A stretch of 20,318 nt of DNA from Candidatus Moraniibacteriota bacterium (lineage in GTDB: Bacteria > Patescibacteriota > Minisyncoccia > Moranbacterales > GWC2-37-73). The translations under genes and the position numbers were made by a program. The stretch covers positions 391 to 20,708 of the forward strand of contig DOKE01000011.1 of NCBI GenBank assembly GCA_003510895.1. The letters run 5' to 3'. The notes under the pieces are model-generated. The model did not search any database, was not told where the DNA came from, and worked only from the letters and a program-made list of their open reading frames with translations. Position 1 is the first letter of the stretch; the number at the start of each line of letters is the position of its first letter. Below are positions 1 through 6,699 of this stretch, piece after piece.

Positions 1-2
1 AA

Positions 3-47
3 ATAAACAAGGAAGAATTTGAGGCAAAGAAGAAAGATTTGGAATAA
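3..47 (+). CDS. C-terminal end of a SHOCT-domain protein (partial)
   Basis: Only the last 14 codons are in the window; they read INKEEFEAKKKDLE and then TAA. This matches the end of the SHOCT short C-terminal domain, whose usual form is I(T/S)EEEFEAKKKxLL, often attached to small membrane or lipid-binding proteins. The body of the protein lies upstream and its function cannot be judged. A terminator follows directly. Confidence 0.55.
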   Translation: MNKEEFEAKKKDLE

Positions 48-64
48 TGTGAAATTTTACAAAG

Positions 65-85
65 ACAGGGGAGACCCTGTTTTTT
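65..85 (+). terminator. Rho-independent terminator after the SHOCT gene
   Basis: A perfect 6-bp stem ACAGGG/CCCTGT with a GAGA tetraloop leads into a T run. It closes the upstream transcription unit 18 bases after the stop codon. Confidence 0.8.
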
Positions 86-130
86 GTATGTGTCCACCGC
101 TCCGCTTTGCTATCCAGCTTAATAAAAGGA

Positions 131-139
131 TGATATAAT
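131..139 (+). promoter_or_regulatory. Extended -10 promoter of the caspase-like gene
   Basis: TGATATAAT is a TGn extended -10 with a perfect TATAAT hexamer, ending 29 bases before the ATG at 169. No convincing -35 is seen at 16-18 bases, so the element would work as an extended -10 promoter. It lies just after the preceding terminator. Confidence 0.6.
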
Positions 140-168
140 TCAGTGGTAAATAATTAACATAAAAATAA

Positions 169-1122
169 ATGAAAAAAATAAAAATTCTGACAAGCCTCTT
201 TGTTGCACTAATGGTTTTGCTTCCATTAGTCAGCACAGCAAAAAACGAACAGAAAATTGACCGAAAAGAATTGAAAGCAAAGGATGTAATAATCCACAAT
301 AAAAAACCAATCCCTGCGATTGAAAAAGGAAAGCCAGTTAAGCCCCCAGTTATTGATACGAGCCAATTCAGTGCCACTGGAACTCCAGGTGATTCGGCTT
401 CAGGAAATAAATATGCCATCGTGATAGGAATTTGCGATTATCCAGGTCTGGCAAATGACATTTGTAAGTCCGATGGAGATGCTAAAAATATGCATGATGC
501 ATTGGTTACTAAATATAGCTATGCGGAAGAAAATATATATTTATTGCGAGATATGGGAGCGACTTATGATAGTATTGCCGATGCCGTTGATGCTGTAAAA
601 GCGAAAGTCCAGCCAAATGACGAAGTTGTTTTTTTCTTCAGTGGTCACGGAACAACAGGAAGAGTCAATGATGGAGATGCTGAAAAATTGGACGAAGGAA
701 TCGTGACTCATAACGGAACTAACCTTATTGCGATATGGGACGGACAATTAAGAAATTGGTTTAGCGATATCAATACCTCAAGAGTTATTTTTATTTTTGA
801 TTCTTGCAAAGCCGGTGGAATGAACGATGTTGCAAAAGACGGACGAGTGGTCGTGATGAGTAGTGCGGAAGCGGAAAATTCTTTCGTTTATACTAATGGC
901 GAATTTGGCGAAGGTCTTTTTAGTCACTTTTTTGTGAATGAAGGAATGCTTCAAAACAAAGCCGATACTTATAATCAGCTAAACTTTTCAGATTTGAATG
1001 TGGCAGTGGAAGAGGCTTCAGTTTATGCTAAGGAAAAAGTTTCATCTTTCGCCAATACTTATCTATGGCATTCACAGACTGTTAATGTGAGCGACTTGTT
1101 CGTTAATGATTTAGTATTATAA
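169..1122 (+). CDS. Secreted caspase-fold (peptidase C14/metacaspase-like) protease
   Basis: 317 residues. Residues 1-24 form a signal peptide: basic KKIK, hydrophobic core, VSTA cleavage-like site. A Pro/Lys-rich linker follows to about residue 78, then a caspase-like domain from 81 to about 310. Visible landmarks are the first strand YAIVIGICDYPG, the NDICKSDGDAKNMHDAL segment, VVFFFSGHG with catalytic His160, and VIFIFDSCKAGG with catalytic Cys213. The His/Cys dyad is intact, so an active cysteine endopeptidase is expected, probably outside the cytoplasmic membrane; caspase-fold enzymes of this kind usually prefer Arg/Lys or Asp at P1, which cannot be settled here. It has its own promoter and terminator, so it looks monocistronic. 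Substrate and physiological role are unknown. Confidence 0.85.
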   Translation: MKKIKILTSLFVALMVLLPLVSTAKNEQKIDRKELKAKDVIIHNKKPIPAIEKGKPVKPPVIDTSQFSATGTPGDSASGNKYAIVIGICDYPGLANDICKSDGDAKNMHDALVTKYSYAEENIYLLRDMGATYDSIADAVDAVKAKVQPNDEVVFFFSGHGTTGRVNDGDAEKLDEGIVTHNGTNLIAIWDGQLRNWFSDINTSRVIFIFDSCKAGGMNDVAKDGRVVVMSSAEAENSFVYTNGEFGEGLFSHFFVNEGMLQNKADTYNQLNFSDLNVAVEEASVYAKEKVSSFANTYLWHSQTVNVSDLFVNDLVL

Positions 1123-1143
1123 TCCCTGTCTTCTCGCAGGAAA

Positions 1144-1172
1144 CGCCACAAACTGGCGGTTTTTGTTTTTTT
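1144..1172 (+). terminator. Terminator after the caspase-like gene
   Basis: Stem CGCCA/TGGCG with loop CAAAC, followed by two T runs. Almost the same hairpin terminates the next transcription unit at 2262. Confidence 0.7.
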
Positions 1173-1189
1173 GTAGCAGTCTTATCTTG

Positions 1190-1198
1190 TGGTAAAAT
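1190..1198 (+). promoter_or_regulatory. Extended -10 promoter of the membrane-protein pair
   Basis: TGGTAAAAT in the context TTGTGGTAAAAT, 29 bases before the ATG at 1228. The same TTGTGGTA core precedes -10 elements at 10661 and 11544. It overlaps a possible GTG start at 1189, which argues for the ATG at 1228 as the true start. Confidence 0.5.
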
Positions 1199-1227
1199 AT
1201 AATATATCGATTTTATATAAATTTGTT

Positions 1228-1908
1228 ATGAAAAATATAAACAAGCTCGGATTTTATTCTTCAATTTCAACAGTGGTTTTGACTTTGATAACATTCGGCA
1301 TCGCAATTTTCACGCCTCCACTTTCAGGACCTTATTGCAAAGGTGTTTGCTATGTATATCCATATCTAGATATAACAGCACGTTTTCCAAGGGACTACTA
1401 TTGGATGTTTCCTGCAATACTTATGATGATTTCGTATATTATTCTGATGATTTGCATCCATCGCTGGACATCAGAAGAAAAGAAAATATACAGTCAAATA
1501 GGATTTTCATTCGCTTTAATTTCCACAACTATATTGCTCATTGATTATTTTGTGCAATTATCCGTCATTCAGCCAAGCCTGCTTAATGGCGAAACTGATG
1601 GAATTTTAATGCTGACGCAATATAATCCACACGGAATTTTTATTGTCCTGGAAGAGCTGGGATTTATGCTGATGAGTATCTCCTTTCTTTCTATGGCCTT
1701 TGTTTTTTCTGATGGAAAATTGCAGAAAGCAATTCGTTGGACTTTTGCATCAGCTTTTGTATTAACGGCAGTTGCTTTTATCGCATATTCTGCCATTTAT
1801 GGATTAAGTAGGGAATATAGATTTGAAGTTGCAAGTATTTCTATCAATTGGTTAACATTGGCAGTTGCTGGAATATTTTTGGCAATTTTATTCAAGAAAA
1901 ACAGATGA
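1228..1908 (+). CDS. Conserved polytopic membrane protein of unknown function
   Basis: 226 residues from the ATG at 1228. About seven hydrophobic segments alternate with short loops, so it is an integral membrane protein. An extracytoplasmic loop after the first segment has two cysteines (GPYCKGVCYVYPY). A distinctive stretch in the middle (YNPHGIFIVLEELGF) has a charged EE pair next to a membrane segment. I do not recognise a named family and assign no function. An in-frame GTG at 1189 would add 13 residues, but it sits inside the -10 element. The stop overlaps the start of the next gene (ATGA), so the two are translationally coupled and probably act together. Confidence 0.75.
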   Translation: MKNINKLGFYSSISTVVLTLITFGIAIFTPPLSGPYCKGVCYVYPYLDITARFPRDYYWMFPAILMMISYIILMICIHRWTSEEKKIYSQIGFSFALISTTILLIDYFVQLSVIQPSLLNGETDGILMLTQYNPHGIFIVLEELGFMLMSISFLSMAFVFSDGKLQKAIRWTFASAFVLTAVAFIAYSAIYGLSREYRFEVASISINWLTLAVAGIFLAILFKKNR

Positions 1909-2231
1909 AATTATTTGCGATAAAAATTGTCCATACTCTAATTTGGGCGTTTATGGCTTCTTGTGTCATTTATGTTCTAAGCGCTGGAATTTTTGGGTTT
2001 ATAAATCAGTATGTGTATATCGCAATTCTGGCTATTTTTGCTGAAGGACTAATTTTGCTTATTTTCAAGTGGAGTTGTCCGCTGACGATTGTGGCGAAAA
2101 ATTACACCCAGGACAGGGAAGAAAATTTTGACATATTTTTGCCGAGGTTTTTGGCGAAACATAATAAAGTTATCTTTACTGCCTTATTTGTTGCAGGAAT
2201 TATTTTGATAGTATTAAGAGTGGTTTTTTGA
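1905..2231 (+). CDS. Small membrane protein coupled to the preceding gene
   Basis: 108 residues, starting at the ATG that overlaps the previous stop codon by four bases. A longer in-frame reading upstream exists but lies inside the previous gene. Three hydrophobic helices are visible, two near the N-terminus and one at the end (VIFTALFVAGIILIVLRVVF). A conserved-looking segment WSCPLTIVAKNY follows helix two; CPLT motifs at the end of a helix also occur in small membrane families such as DUF2784, but the match is too weak to name one. Together with its partner it could form a two-subunit membrane complex (inference). Confidence 0.7.
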   Translation: MKLFAIKIVHTLIWAFMASCVIYVLSAGIFGFINQYVYIAILAIFAEGLILLIFKWSCPLTIVAKNYTQDREENFDIFLPRFLAKHNKVIFTALFVAGIILIVLRVVF

Positions 2232-2261
2232 AATAAAGCTTTCTATATTTATTATGGAAAT

Positions 2262-2283
2262 CGCTACAAACTGGCGGTTTTTT
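2262..2283 (+). terminator. Terminator after the membrane-protein pair
   Basis: Stem CGCTA/TGGCG (one T-G pair), loop CAAAC, then GTTTTTT. Loop and 3' arm are identical to the terminator at 1144. Confidence 0.7.
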
Positions 2284-2353
2284 GTTATTTGCTCCATTCT
2301 CCGCTGGAGCGGATAACTTCAAGTTGACTTCGTGTTCCACGAAGCTAATGTGT
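2282..2353 (+). repeat. Dispersed ~72-bp hairpin repeat, copy A
   Basis: About 57 of 72 positions match copy B at 2931-3001; the last 30 bases match at 27. It holds two potential hairpins: GCTCC/GGAGC around the first third, and a perfect 7-bp CTTCGTG/CACGAAG stem with a TTC loop at the end. It lies between a terminator and the promoter of the TusE-like gene. Confidence 0.65.
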
Positions 2354-2375
2354 CAAAACAAGATGTTTTAAACTG

Positions 2376-2404
2376 TTGACTTTTATTGTTGATTTTGCTA
2401 GAAT
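2376..2404 (+). promoter_or_regulatory. Sigma70-type promoter of the TusE-like gene
   Basis: TTGACT, 17-base spacer, TAGAAT, with an extended TGC before the -10. One of the best promoters in the window. Transcription would start near 2411. Confidence 0.75.
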
Positions 2405-2416
2405 TTTTTCATATTT

Positions 2417-2488
2417 ATGAAATTAGTTTCTGATGCTATTAAAAACAGGAACATAAGACAAAACAAAAAAAAGAAGAGAGGGAATTGA
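2417..2488 (+). CDS. Possible 23-codon leader ORF upstream of the TusE-like gene
   Basis: ATG at 2417 opens a short reading frame for a basic 23-residue peptide (ends RQNKKKKRGN), stopping at the TGA 2486-2488, two bases before the next start at 2491. It would begin only a few bases after the predicted transcription start. It could be a leader peptide coupled to the next gene or a chance frame in A-rich DNA. It has no SD; the purine-rich GAGAGGGA inside its 3' end serves the next gene. Confidence 0.3.
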   Translation: MKLVSDAIKNRNIRQNKKKKRGN

Positions 2489-2490
2489 AA

Positions 2491-2805
2491 ATGGAAACAA
2501 TCGAGCACAATGGCAAGGTTTATCAGTTAGATGAAGATGGTTTTTTGGCTAGCTTTAAGCAGTGGGATGAAGATTGGGTTGACTATGTCAGGCAGCTCGA
2601 AGGCATCGACAAATTAACCGATGAGCATCACAAAGTAATGATCTCGTTGCAGGATTATTATAAGGAAAACGGGATTTCTCCTCAAGTCAGAACGCTTTCT
2701 CGTATCACTGGTTTTCCGCTCAAGGATATTTATGAATTGTTTCCTTCGGGTCCCGGTAAAGGCGCCTGCAAGATGTCGGGCTTGGTCAGACCAAGCGCTG
2801 GTTGA
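2491..2805 (+). CDS. DsrC/TusE-family sulfur-carrier-like protein without the C-terminal cysteine
   Basis: 104 residues from the ATG at 2491, preceded by a purine-rich SD (GAGAGGGA); a TTG at 2485 is less likely. The N-terminal GKVYQLDEDGFL and the C-terminal LFPSGPGKGACKMSGL are hallmark DsrC/TusE segments. Family knowledge: DsrC uses two C-terminal-arm cysteines, CysB in the KGACK motif and CysA as penultimate residue; TusE of tRNA 2-thiouridylation keeps only CysA. Here CysB is present (Cys93), but the chain ends RPSAG and CysA is missing, the reverse of TusE. The TGA stop falls directly after that Gly, with TAA following. The protein may be a regulatory or altered homologue, a decayed one, or (speculative) read through at UGA. 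No tusBCD or dsr genes are nearby. Confidence 0.85.
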   Translation: METIEHNGKVYQLDEDGFLASFKQWDEDWVDYVRQLEGIDKLTDEHHKVMISLQDYYKENGISPQVRTLSRITGFPLKDIYELFPSGPGKGACKMSGLVRPSAG

Positions 2806-2815
2806 TAAAATGTTC

Positions 2816-2834
2816 TTTTCCTCGGCGAGGAAAA
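2816..2834 (+). other. Hairpin 10 bases after the TGA of the TusE-like gene
   Basis: Perfect 8-bp stem TTTTCCTC/GAGGAAAA with a GGC loop; the loop starts 18 bases after the TGA. It has no T run on either strand, so it is not a terminator. The spacing lies within that described for bacterial SECIS elements, but this may be chance. Confidence 0.5.
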
Positions 2835-2843
2835 AATAAAATT

Positions 2844-2859
2844 TGACTAAGCTTAGTCA
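2844..2859. repeat. 16-bp perfect palindrome
   Basis: TGACTAAGCTTAGTCA reads the same on both strands. It sits between the TusE-like gene and its terminator. It could be a dimeric-protein binding site or an extra hairpin; no partner is evident. Confidence 0.45.
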
Positions 2860-2861
2860 TT

Positions 2862-2901
2862 AAAAAAGCCTTCAGGAAAAAACTTCCCTGAAGGCTTTTT
2901 T
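2862..2901. terminator. Strong terminator after the TusE-like gene
   Basis: A 15-bp stem (AAAAAAGCCTTCAGG with its complement) and a 10-base loop, with an A run before and a T run after, so it could work in both directions. It clearly ends the + strand unit. Confidence 0.9.
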
Positions 2902-2930
2902 GCAAAAAAGTAGGCGTAAAATGGCATTTT

Positions 2931-3001
2931 TTGCTATTGCCTCCGTTCCCTGCTGGAGTGGATAAGTCGCCTTGACTTTGTGTGCCACGAAACTAATGTG
3001 T
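2931..3001 (+). repeat. Dispersed ~72-bp hairpin repeat, copy B
   Basis: Same layout as copy A at 2282-2353, about 79% identical with one 1-base gap. The CTCC/GGAG pairing is kept, and the second stem (TTTGTG/CACGAA) is kept through one G-T pair. Like copy A it lies between a terminator and the promoter of the next gene. Confidence 0.65.
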
Positions 3002-3054
3002 TACAAGAATTATGGCTTATTAAAGCTGTTTATTTAAAAAAAGCTGCAATCTGG

Positions 3055-3083
3055 TTGACTAATTGTAACATAAATGTTACAAT
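3055..3083 (+). promoter_or_regulatory. Promoter of the Fic gene
   Basis: TTGACT, exactly 17 bases, TACAAT. Predicted start near 3090, giving a leader of under 30 bases. A second TATAAT at 3109-3114 is only three bases from the ATG and too close to be the main -10 unless translation starts further in. No SD is seen. Confidence 0.75.
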
Positions 3084-3085
3084 TA
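3060..3085. promoter_or_regulatory. Operator palindrome overlapping the Fic promoter
   Basis: Perfect inverted repeat with 12-bp arms, TAATTGTAACAT and ATGTTACAATTA, separated by AA. It spans the whole spacer and the -10 hexamer, so bound protein would block RNA polymerase. A further half-site AATGTTACA occurs at 3095-3103, about two helical turns on. The Fic protein's own N-terminal HTH is the likely ligand (inference). Confidence 0.7.
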
Positions 3086-3117
3086 AAGCATAAAAATGTT
3101 ACATTAGATATAATCGT

Positions 3118-4182
3118 ATGAATACGAATGTTGAAAAATTAAATAAAAGACAAGAAATAATCCTCTCCCTTATTGAAGAAAAGGGGAGTGTTTTTGGCGG
3201 TCAAATAATTGAGCATATAGAGAAAGAACTGGGCAAAGTAACTAGAATGACCATCTCCAGAGATTTAGAAAAGATGATTCAGGCTGACTTAATAGAAAGA
3301 CAAGGGACGGTTGGGCGAGCTGTTACCTATCAACTTTCTTCCAAATATCCAATTATAAAAAAGTTTGATGTTGATAAATATTTTTCCCTAGAATCTGACC
3401 AGAGAAAAAGTAGAGAAAAATTCAATTTTGATATTTTCGGACAACTACAGAATGTATTTACCGAGGCTGAAAAAGATAAACTCTTAAAGTTGAATGAAAT
3501 TTACAGGAATAAAATTAAAAACATTCCTGCGGATGCTCTGAAAAAGGAAATTGAAAGGCTAAATATCGACTTTAGCTGGAAGTCTTCTCGAATTGAAGGA
3601 AACACTTATAGTCTTTTGGAAACTGAGCAACTGATTAAAAATCAGAAAGAAGCGTCTGGTCACACCAAAGAAGAGGCGACTATGATTCTCAATCATAAAA
3701 AAACCTTGGAATATATTGGTAGCAATAAAAATGAATTTCAATCAATATCGGTTCCCAAGATAGAGAATGTCCATTCTTTATTGGTGGATAGTTTGAATGT
3801 GACCAAAAACCTGAGAAAAACTTTAGTCGGAATAACTGGCACAAATTATAGACCACTGGACAATGAGTTTCAAATCAGAGAATCGTTGGAAGAAACTTGC
3901 AAGTTGGTAAACAAAACGGAAAACGTTTTCGAAAAAGCAGTTATCCTGATGCTTCTTATCGCATACATTCAGCCGTTTGTGGATGGTAATAAACGCACCA
4001 GTCGCTTGGGTGGTAATGCAATTTTGCAGTCTTTTGATTCTTGTCCTCTTTCTTACCGCAGCATGGACGAAGGCGAATATAAAAAGGCGATGTTGTTGTT
4101 TTATGAGCAAAATAATATTTCATATTTCAAAGAGATATTTTTGAAACAGTTTGAATTTGCGGTGGAGAATTATTTTGGATAA
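3118..4182 (+). CDS. Fic-domain protein with N-terminal winged helix-turn-helix, Gln in place of catalytic His
   Basis: 354 residues. Residues 6-75 form a DeoR/MarR-like winged helix (KRQEIILSLIEEKG ... TRMTISRDLEKMIQADLIER). A Fic domain follows at about 115-350. The inhibitory-helix motif S/T-x3-E-G is present as S156-E160-G161 (SSRIEGN), placing it with Fic proteins autoinhibited by their own N-terminal helix. The Fic core reads IQPFVDGNKRTSR (284-296): anion-binding DGN and both arginines are kept, but the catalytic His is Gln285 and the usual GNGR is GNKR. Canonical Fic enzymes AMPylate Ser/Thr/Tyr hydroxyls using this His, so activity may be lost or altered, while nucleotide binding may remain. 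Fused HTH plus operator at its own promoter suggest a repressor with a Fic-derived sensor. It stands alone, without a visible antitoxin partner. Confidence 0.85.
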   Translation: MNTNVEKLNKRQEIILSLIEEKGSVFGGQIIEHIEKELGKVTRMTISRDLEKMIQADLIERQGTVGRAVTYQLSSKYPIIKKFDVDKYFSLESDQRKSREKFNFDIFGQLQNVFTEAEKDKLLKLNEIYRNKIKNIPADALKKEIERLNIDFSWKSSRIEGNTYSLLETEQLIKNQKEASGHTKEEATMILNHKKTLEYIGSNKNEFQSISVPKIENVHSLLVDSLNVTKNLRKTLVGITGTNYRPLDNEFQIRESLEETCKLVNKTENVFEKAVILMLLIAYIQPFVDGNKRTSRLGGNAILQSFDSCPLSYRSMDEGEYKKAMLLFYEQNNISYFKEIFLKQFEFAVENYFG

Positions 4183-4256
4183 GTCTAAAATAAAACAAAA
4201 AATTCCTAATCAAGGTGGAAAATTGAGGTATGATGAGTTTAAGTAATCAATGCATT

Positions 4257-5075
4257 ATGAATAAAAATAAACCAATTGGCATATTTGACTCTGGATTTGG
4301 AGGATTAAATATTATGAAGGGAATTGTGAAAGAATTGCCCAAACATAATTATGTTTATCTGGGTGACACTGCTCGTGTTCCTTATGGGTCTCGTTCAAAA
4401 GAAATTATTTATGAGTTTACAAAGCAAGCTGCAGATTTTTTATTCAGCAAAAAATGCGAACTAATAATTTTTGCTTGCAATACAGCATCGAGCGATGCGC
4501 TCCGAAGAATTCAACAAGAATATCTTCCAGTTCATTATCCAAATAAAAAAGTATTGGGTGTTATTATCCCTGTGGCTGAACTTGCAGTCACAAAAACCAA
4601 GAATAAAAGGATTGGCATTATGGCTACGGAAGGCACTGTGTCATCAGGGTCGTTTATGAGAGAGCTTCTAAAAATTGATAATGGTGTAAAAATATATCAG
4701 AATGCTTGTCCATTGCTTGCGCCCATAGTTGAAGCAGGCGAGCACAATTCAAAAATAGTGGACATATTATTAAAAAAGTACCTGAAACCACTGATTAATA
4801 AAAAAATAGACACCCTTATTCTTGGTTGTACTCATTATGGAATTTTTGAGTCAAAAATAAGAAAAATTGTAGGTAAAGACATAAACGTTATTTCTGAAGA
4901 AAAGATTGTGGCAAAGAAATTAAAGGATTATTTGTTAAGGCATCCAGAAATAGAAAGAGAATTAACAAAGGGCGGTCTTTATGATTTTTACTCGACTGAT
5001 TTAACTGATAAATTTAATATTTTGGGCAGCAGGTTTTTTGGTAAAAAAATTGAAGCAAAAAAGGCTATAATTTAG
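4257..5075 (+). CDS. murI: Glutamate racemase
   Basis: 272 residues from the ATG at 4257; in-frame ATGs at 4230 and 4233 would add up to nine residues, and the shorter start puts GIFDSGFGG close to the N-terminus as is usual. Interconverts L- and D-glutamate with two cysteines, supplying D-Glu for peptidoglycan. Motifs, counted from 4257: GIFDSGFGGL at about 8-17, LGDTARVPYGS, FACNTASS with catalytic Cys74, and LILGCTHYG with catalytic Cys191. The family usually has GCTHYP; here Gly replaces that Pro. It is the first of four closely spaced genes (4257-7038) with gaps of 14-25 bases, and no clear promoter is seen in the 47-74 bases before it. The elongasome genes in this window imply the cell makes peptidoglycan. 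Confidence 0.93.
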   Translation: MNKNKPIGIFDSGFGGLNIMKGIVKELPKHNYVYLGDTARVPYGSRSKEIIYEFTKQAADFLFSKKCELIIFACNTASSDALRRIQQEYLPVHYPNKKVLGVIIPVAELAVTKTKNKRIGIMATEGTVSSGSFMRELLKIDNGVKIYQNACPLLAPIVEAGEHNSKIVDILLKKYLKPLINKKIDTLILGCTHYGIFESKIRKIVGKDINVISEEKIVAKKLKDYLLRHPEIERELTKGGLYDFYSTDLTDKFNILGSRFFGKKIEAKKAII

Positions 5076-5089
5076 TATTTGAAAAAAAT

Positions 5090-5446
5090 ATGCAAAAAGA
5101 ATTAGAATTGGTAAATATTTTTCATAAAAAATTCAAAGTTCCCGCGCTGAAAAAACCATCTTTGATCCCGAGGGATAGATTTGAATTGCGGCACAAATTA
5201 ATGGACGAAGAGGTCAGAGAATATATCGAAGGCGCGCAGAATGGCGACTTAGAAAATATTGCCAAGGAATTATGCGATATTCTATATGGCGTTTATGGCA
5301 CAATCTTGGAGCATGGATTGCGAAATGAGATTGAGGCAATTTTTGAAGAAGTGCACAAATCGCATATGAGCAAAGATTATCATCAATACAAAATGGTTAA
5401 AGGCGAAAAATATTTCAAGCCGAACATTAAAAAGTTTTTTAATTAA
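5090..5446 (+). CDS. MazG-like nucleotide pyrophosphohydrolase (PRA-PH-like)
   Basis: 118 residues, mostly helical. The all-alpha NTP-PPase metal motif ExxE...ExxD is visible as E41-x-x-E44 (EEVREYIEG) and E60-L-C-D63 (KELCDILYGVYG), followed by a basic EVHKSHMSK segment typical of HisE/MazG-like folds. Such enzymes hydrolyse NTPs or dNTPs to NMP plus PPi and often clean up noncanonical nucleotides. Length and motif suit a dimeric single-domain form; exact substrate unknown. No histidine genes are nearby, so HisE itself is unlikely. Starts 14 bases after murI. Confidence 0.8.
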   Translation: MQKELELVNIFHKKFKVPALKKPSLIPRDRFELRHKLMDEEVREYIEGAQNGDLENIAKELCDILYGVYGTILEHGLRNEIEAIFEEVHKSHMSKDYHQYKMVKGEKYFKPNIKKFFN

Positions 5447-5471
5447 TAGTTGAGTTTAAAAAAATAAAGAG

Positions 5472-6683
5472 ATGAATAAAAAAAGATTATTTCAGTGGTC
5501 ACTGTATGATTTTGCTAATTCAATAGTGTTTATAAATTTCGTTTTATACTTTTCTCAATGGATGGTTATTGATGGTGGTCTATCTGATTTTTGGTACAAT
5601 GCGATTTTCGCTATAACATCAATAATGCTTCTTTTTTCAGCTCCTGCACTAGCTGCTTTTACTGATAAATATGGTGGTAGGAAATATTTATTGAATGTTG
5701 CCACCATGGGAACTTTTCTGAGTTATGGTCTTGCCACAGTTTTTGCCTATATGGGAACACAATATATTTTTGTTGTTACTATCTTGTTTTTGTTGGGTCA
5801 ATATTTTTATCAACTTTCTTTTGTATTTTACAACACTTTGATTGAAGATGTTTCGAGTGTGAAATATAGAGCGAGAGTTTCTGGCATTGGTCAATTTGCT
5901 AATAGTCTTGGTCAGGTGTCAGGACTTTTAATTGCGATTCCTTTGTCCGCGACAAGATTGCAACCGCTTTTTCCTTCGTTGTTTTTATTTATCATTTTGT
6001 CATTGCCGATGATGATTGGATTTGTTGATAGTCGGCCAAAAATAAAAAAGTTGGATATGTGTTCAGTGAGAGAAGGAGAAAAAGAATATTTCCAGAAGAT
6101 GATTGCATTTTTCTCTATTTCCGTTGCAGCTCCAATGCTTGTCTCATTCTTTTTCTTTAATGATGCGATGGTGACAATCACAAATAACTATTCAATATAT
6201 ATGGAAAGGGTTTTTGCTGTATCTGATATGACAAAAAATATTTTATTAATGGCTATTTTGGCGATGTCAGCTGTTGGAGGACTTGTCTCTGGTTGGGTTG
6301 CGGACAAAATTGGAGCACTTAAAACATTGAAATATATTTTGGCTGGCTGGATAATATTGATTCCGCTGATTGCTATAGCCAAGAATTTATTTTATTTCTC
6401 GATATTTTCCGTGACAGTAGGTCTTTTAATAGGTTCTATCTGGGCCGTTACGAGGGCATATTTAAGTGAAATTTTAAAAAAAGAAGAACTTGGTTATGGT
6501 TTTTCATTCTATGTATTGTTTGAACGATTTGCTACATTGTTTGGGCCGTTGACATGGGGCGGAACCCTAGCGATTTTAGGAAGTCAGCCAATCAACTATC
6601 GTATCTCTATGATGGCAATGACAACCTTTGTGATTGTGGGATTGGTTATTTTAGTCAAATGGAAAAAACCATTAAAGCTTTAG
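5472..6683 (+). CDS. MFS transporter, UMF1/Atg22-like family
   Basis: 403 residues with about 11-12 hydrophobic helices. The opening QWSLYDFANSIVFINF is the signature of the UMF1/Atg22-like MFS group (WxLYDxANS). DKYGGRKYLL after helix two and ADKIGALKTLKYIL in the second half correspond to the MFS motif A loops of the two six-helix bundles. Some relatives export amino acids or other small solutes; the substrate here cannot be told. It is 25 bases after the MazG-like gene and 16 bases before the next small membrane protein, so probably one transcript. Confidence 0.85.
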   Translation: MNKKRLFQWSLYDFANSIVFINFVLYFSQWMVIDGGLSDFWYNAIFAITSIMLLFSAPALAAFTDKYGGRKYLLNVATMGTFLSYGLATVFAYMGTQYIFVVTILFLLGQYFYQLSFVFYNTLIEDVSSVKYRARVSGIGQFANSLGQVSGLLIAIPLSATRLQPLFPSLFLFIILSLPMMIGFVDSRPKIKKLDMCSVREGEKEYFQKMIAFFSISVAAPMLVSFFFFNDAMVTITNNYSIYMERVFAVSDMTKNILLMAILAMSAVGGLVSGWVADKIGALKTLKYILAGWIILIPLIAIAKNLFYFSIFSVTVGLLIGSIWAVTRAYLSEILKKEELGYGFSFYVLFERFATLFGPLTWGGTLAILGSQPINYRISMMAMTTFVIVGLVILVKWKKPLKL

Positions 6684-6699
6684 GTGGAAAATATATTTT

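Noticed and set aside
89..125. Possible third copy of the 72-bp repeat, in reverse orientation
   Set aside because: Shares only short runs such as CCGCTCCGC and TATCCAGC; by eye the alignment does not hold over the hairpins.
3109..3114. TATAAT immediately before the Fic ATG as the -10 of a leaderless transcript
   Set aside because: It would place the transcription start inside the coding region, and the TTGACT-17-TACAAT promoter upstream explains expression better.
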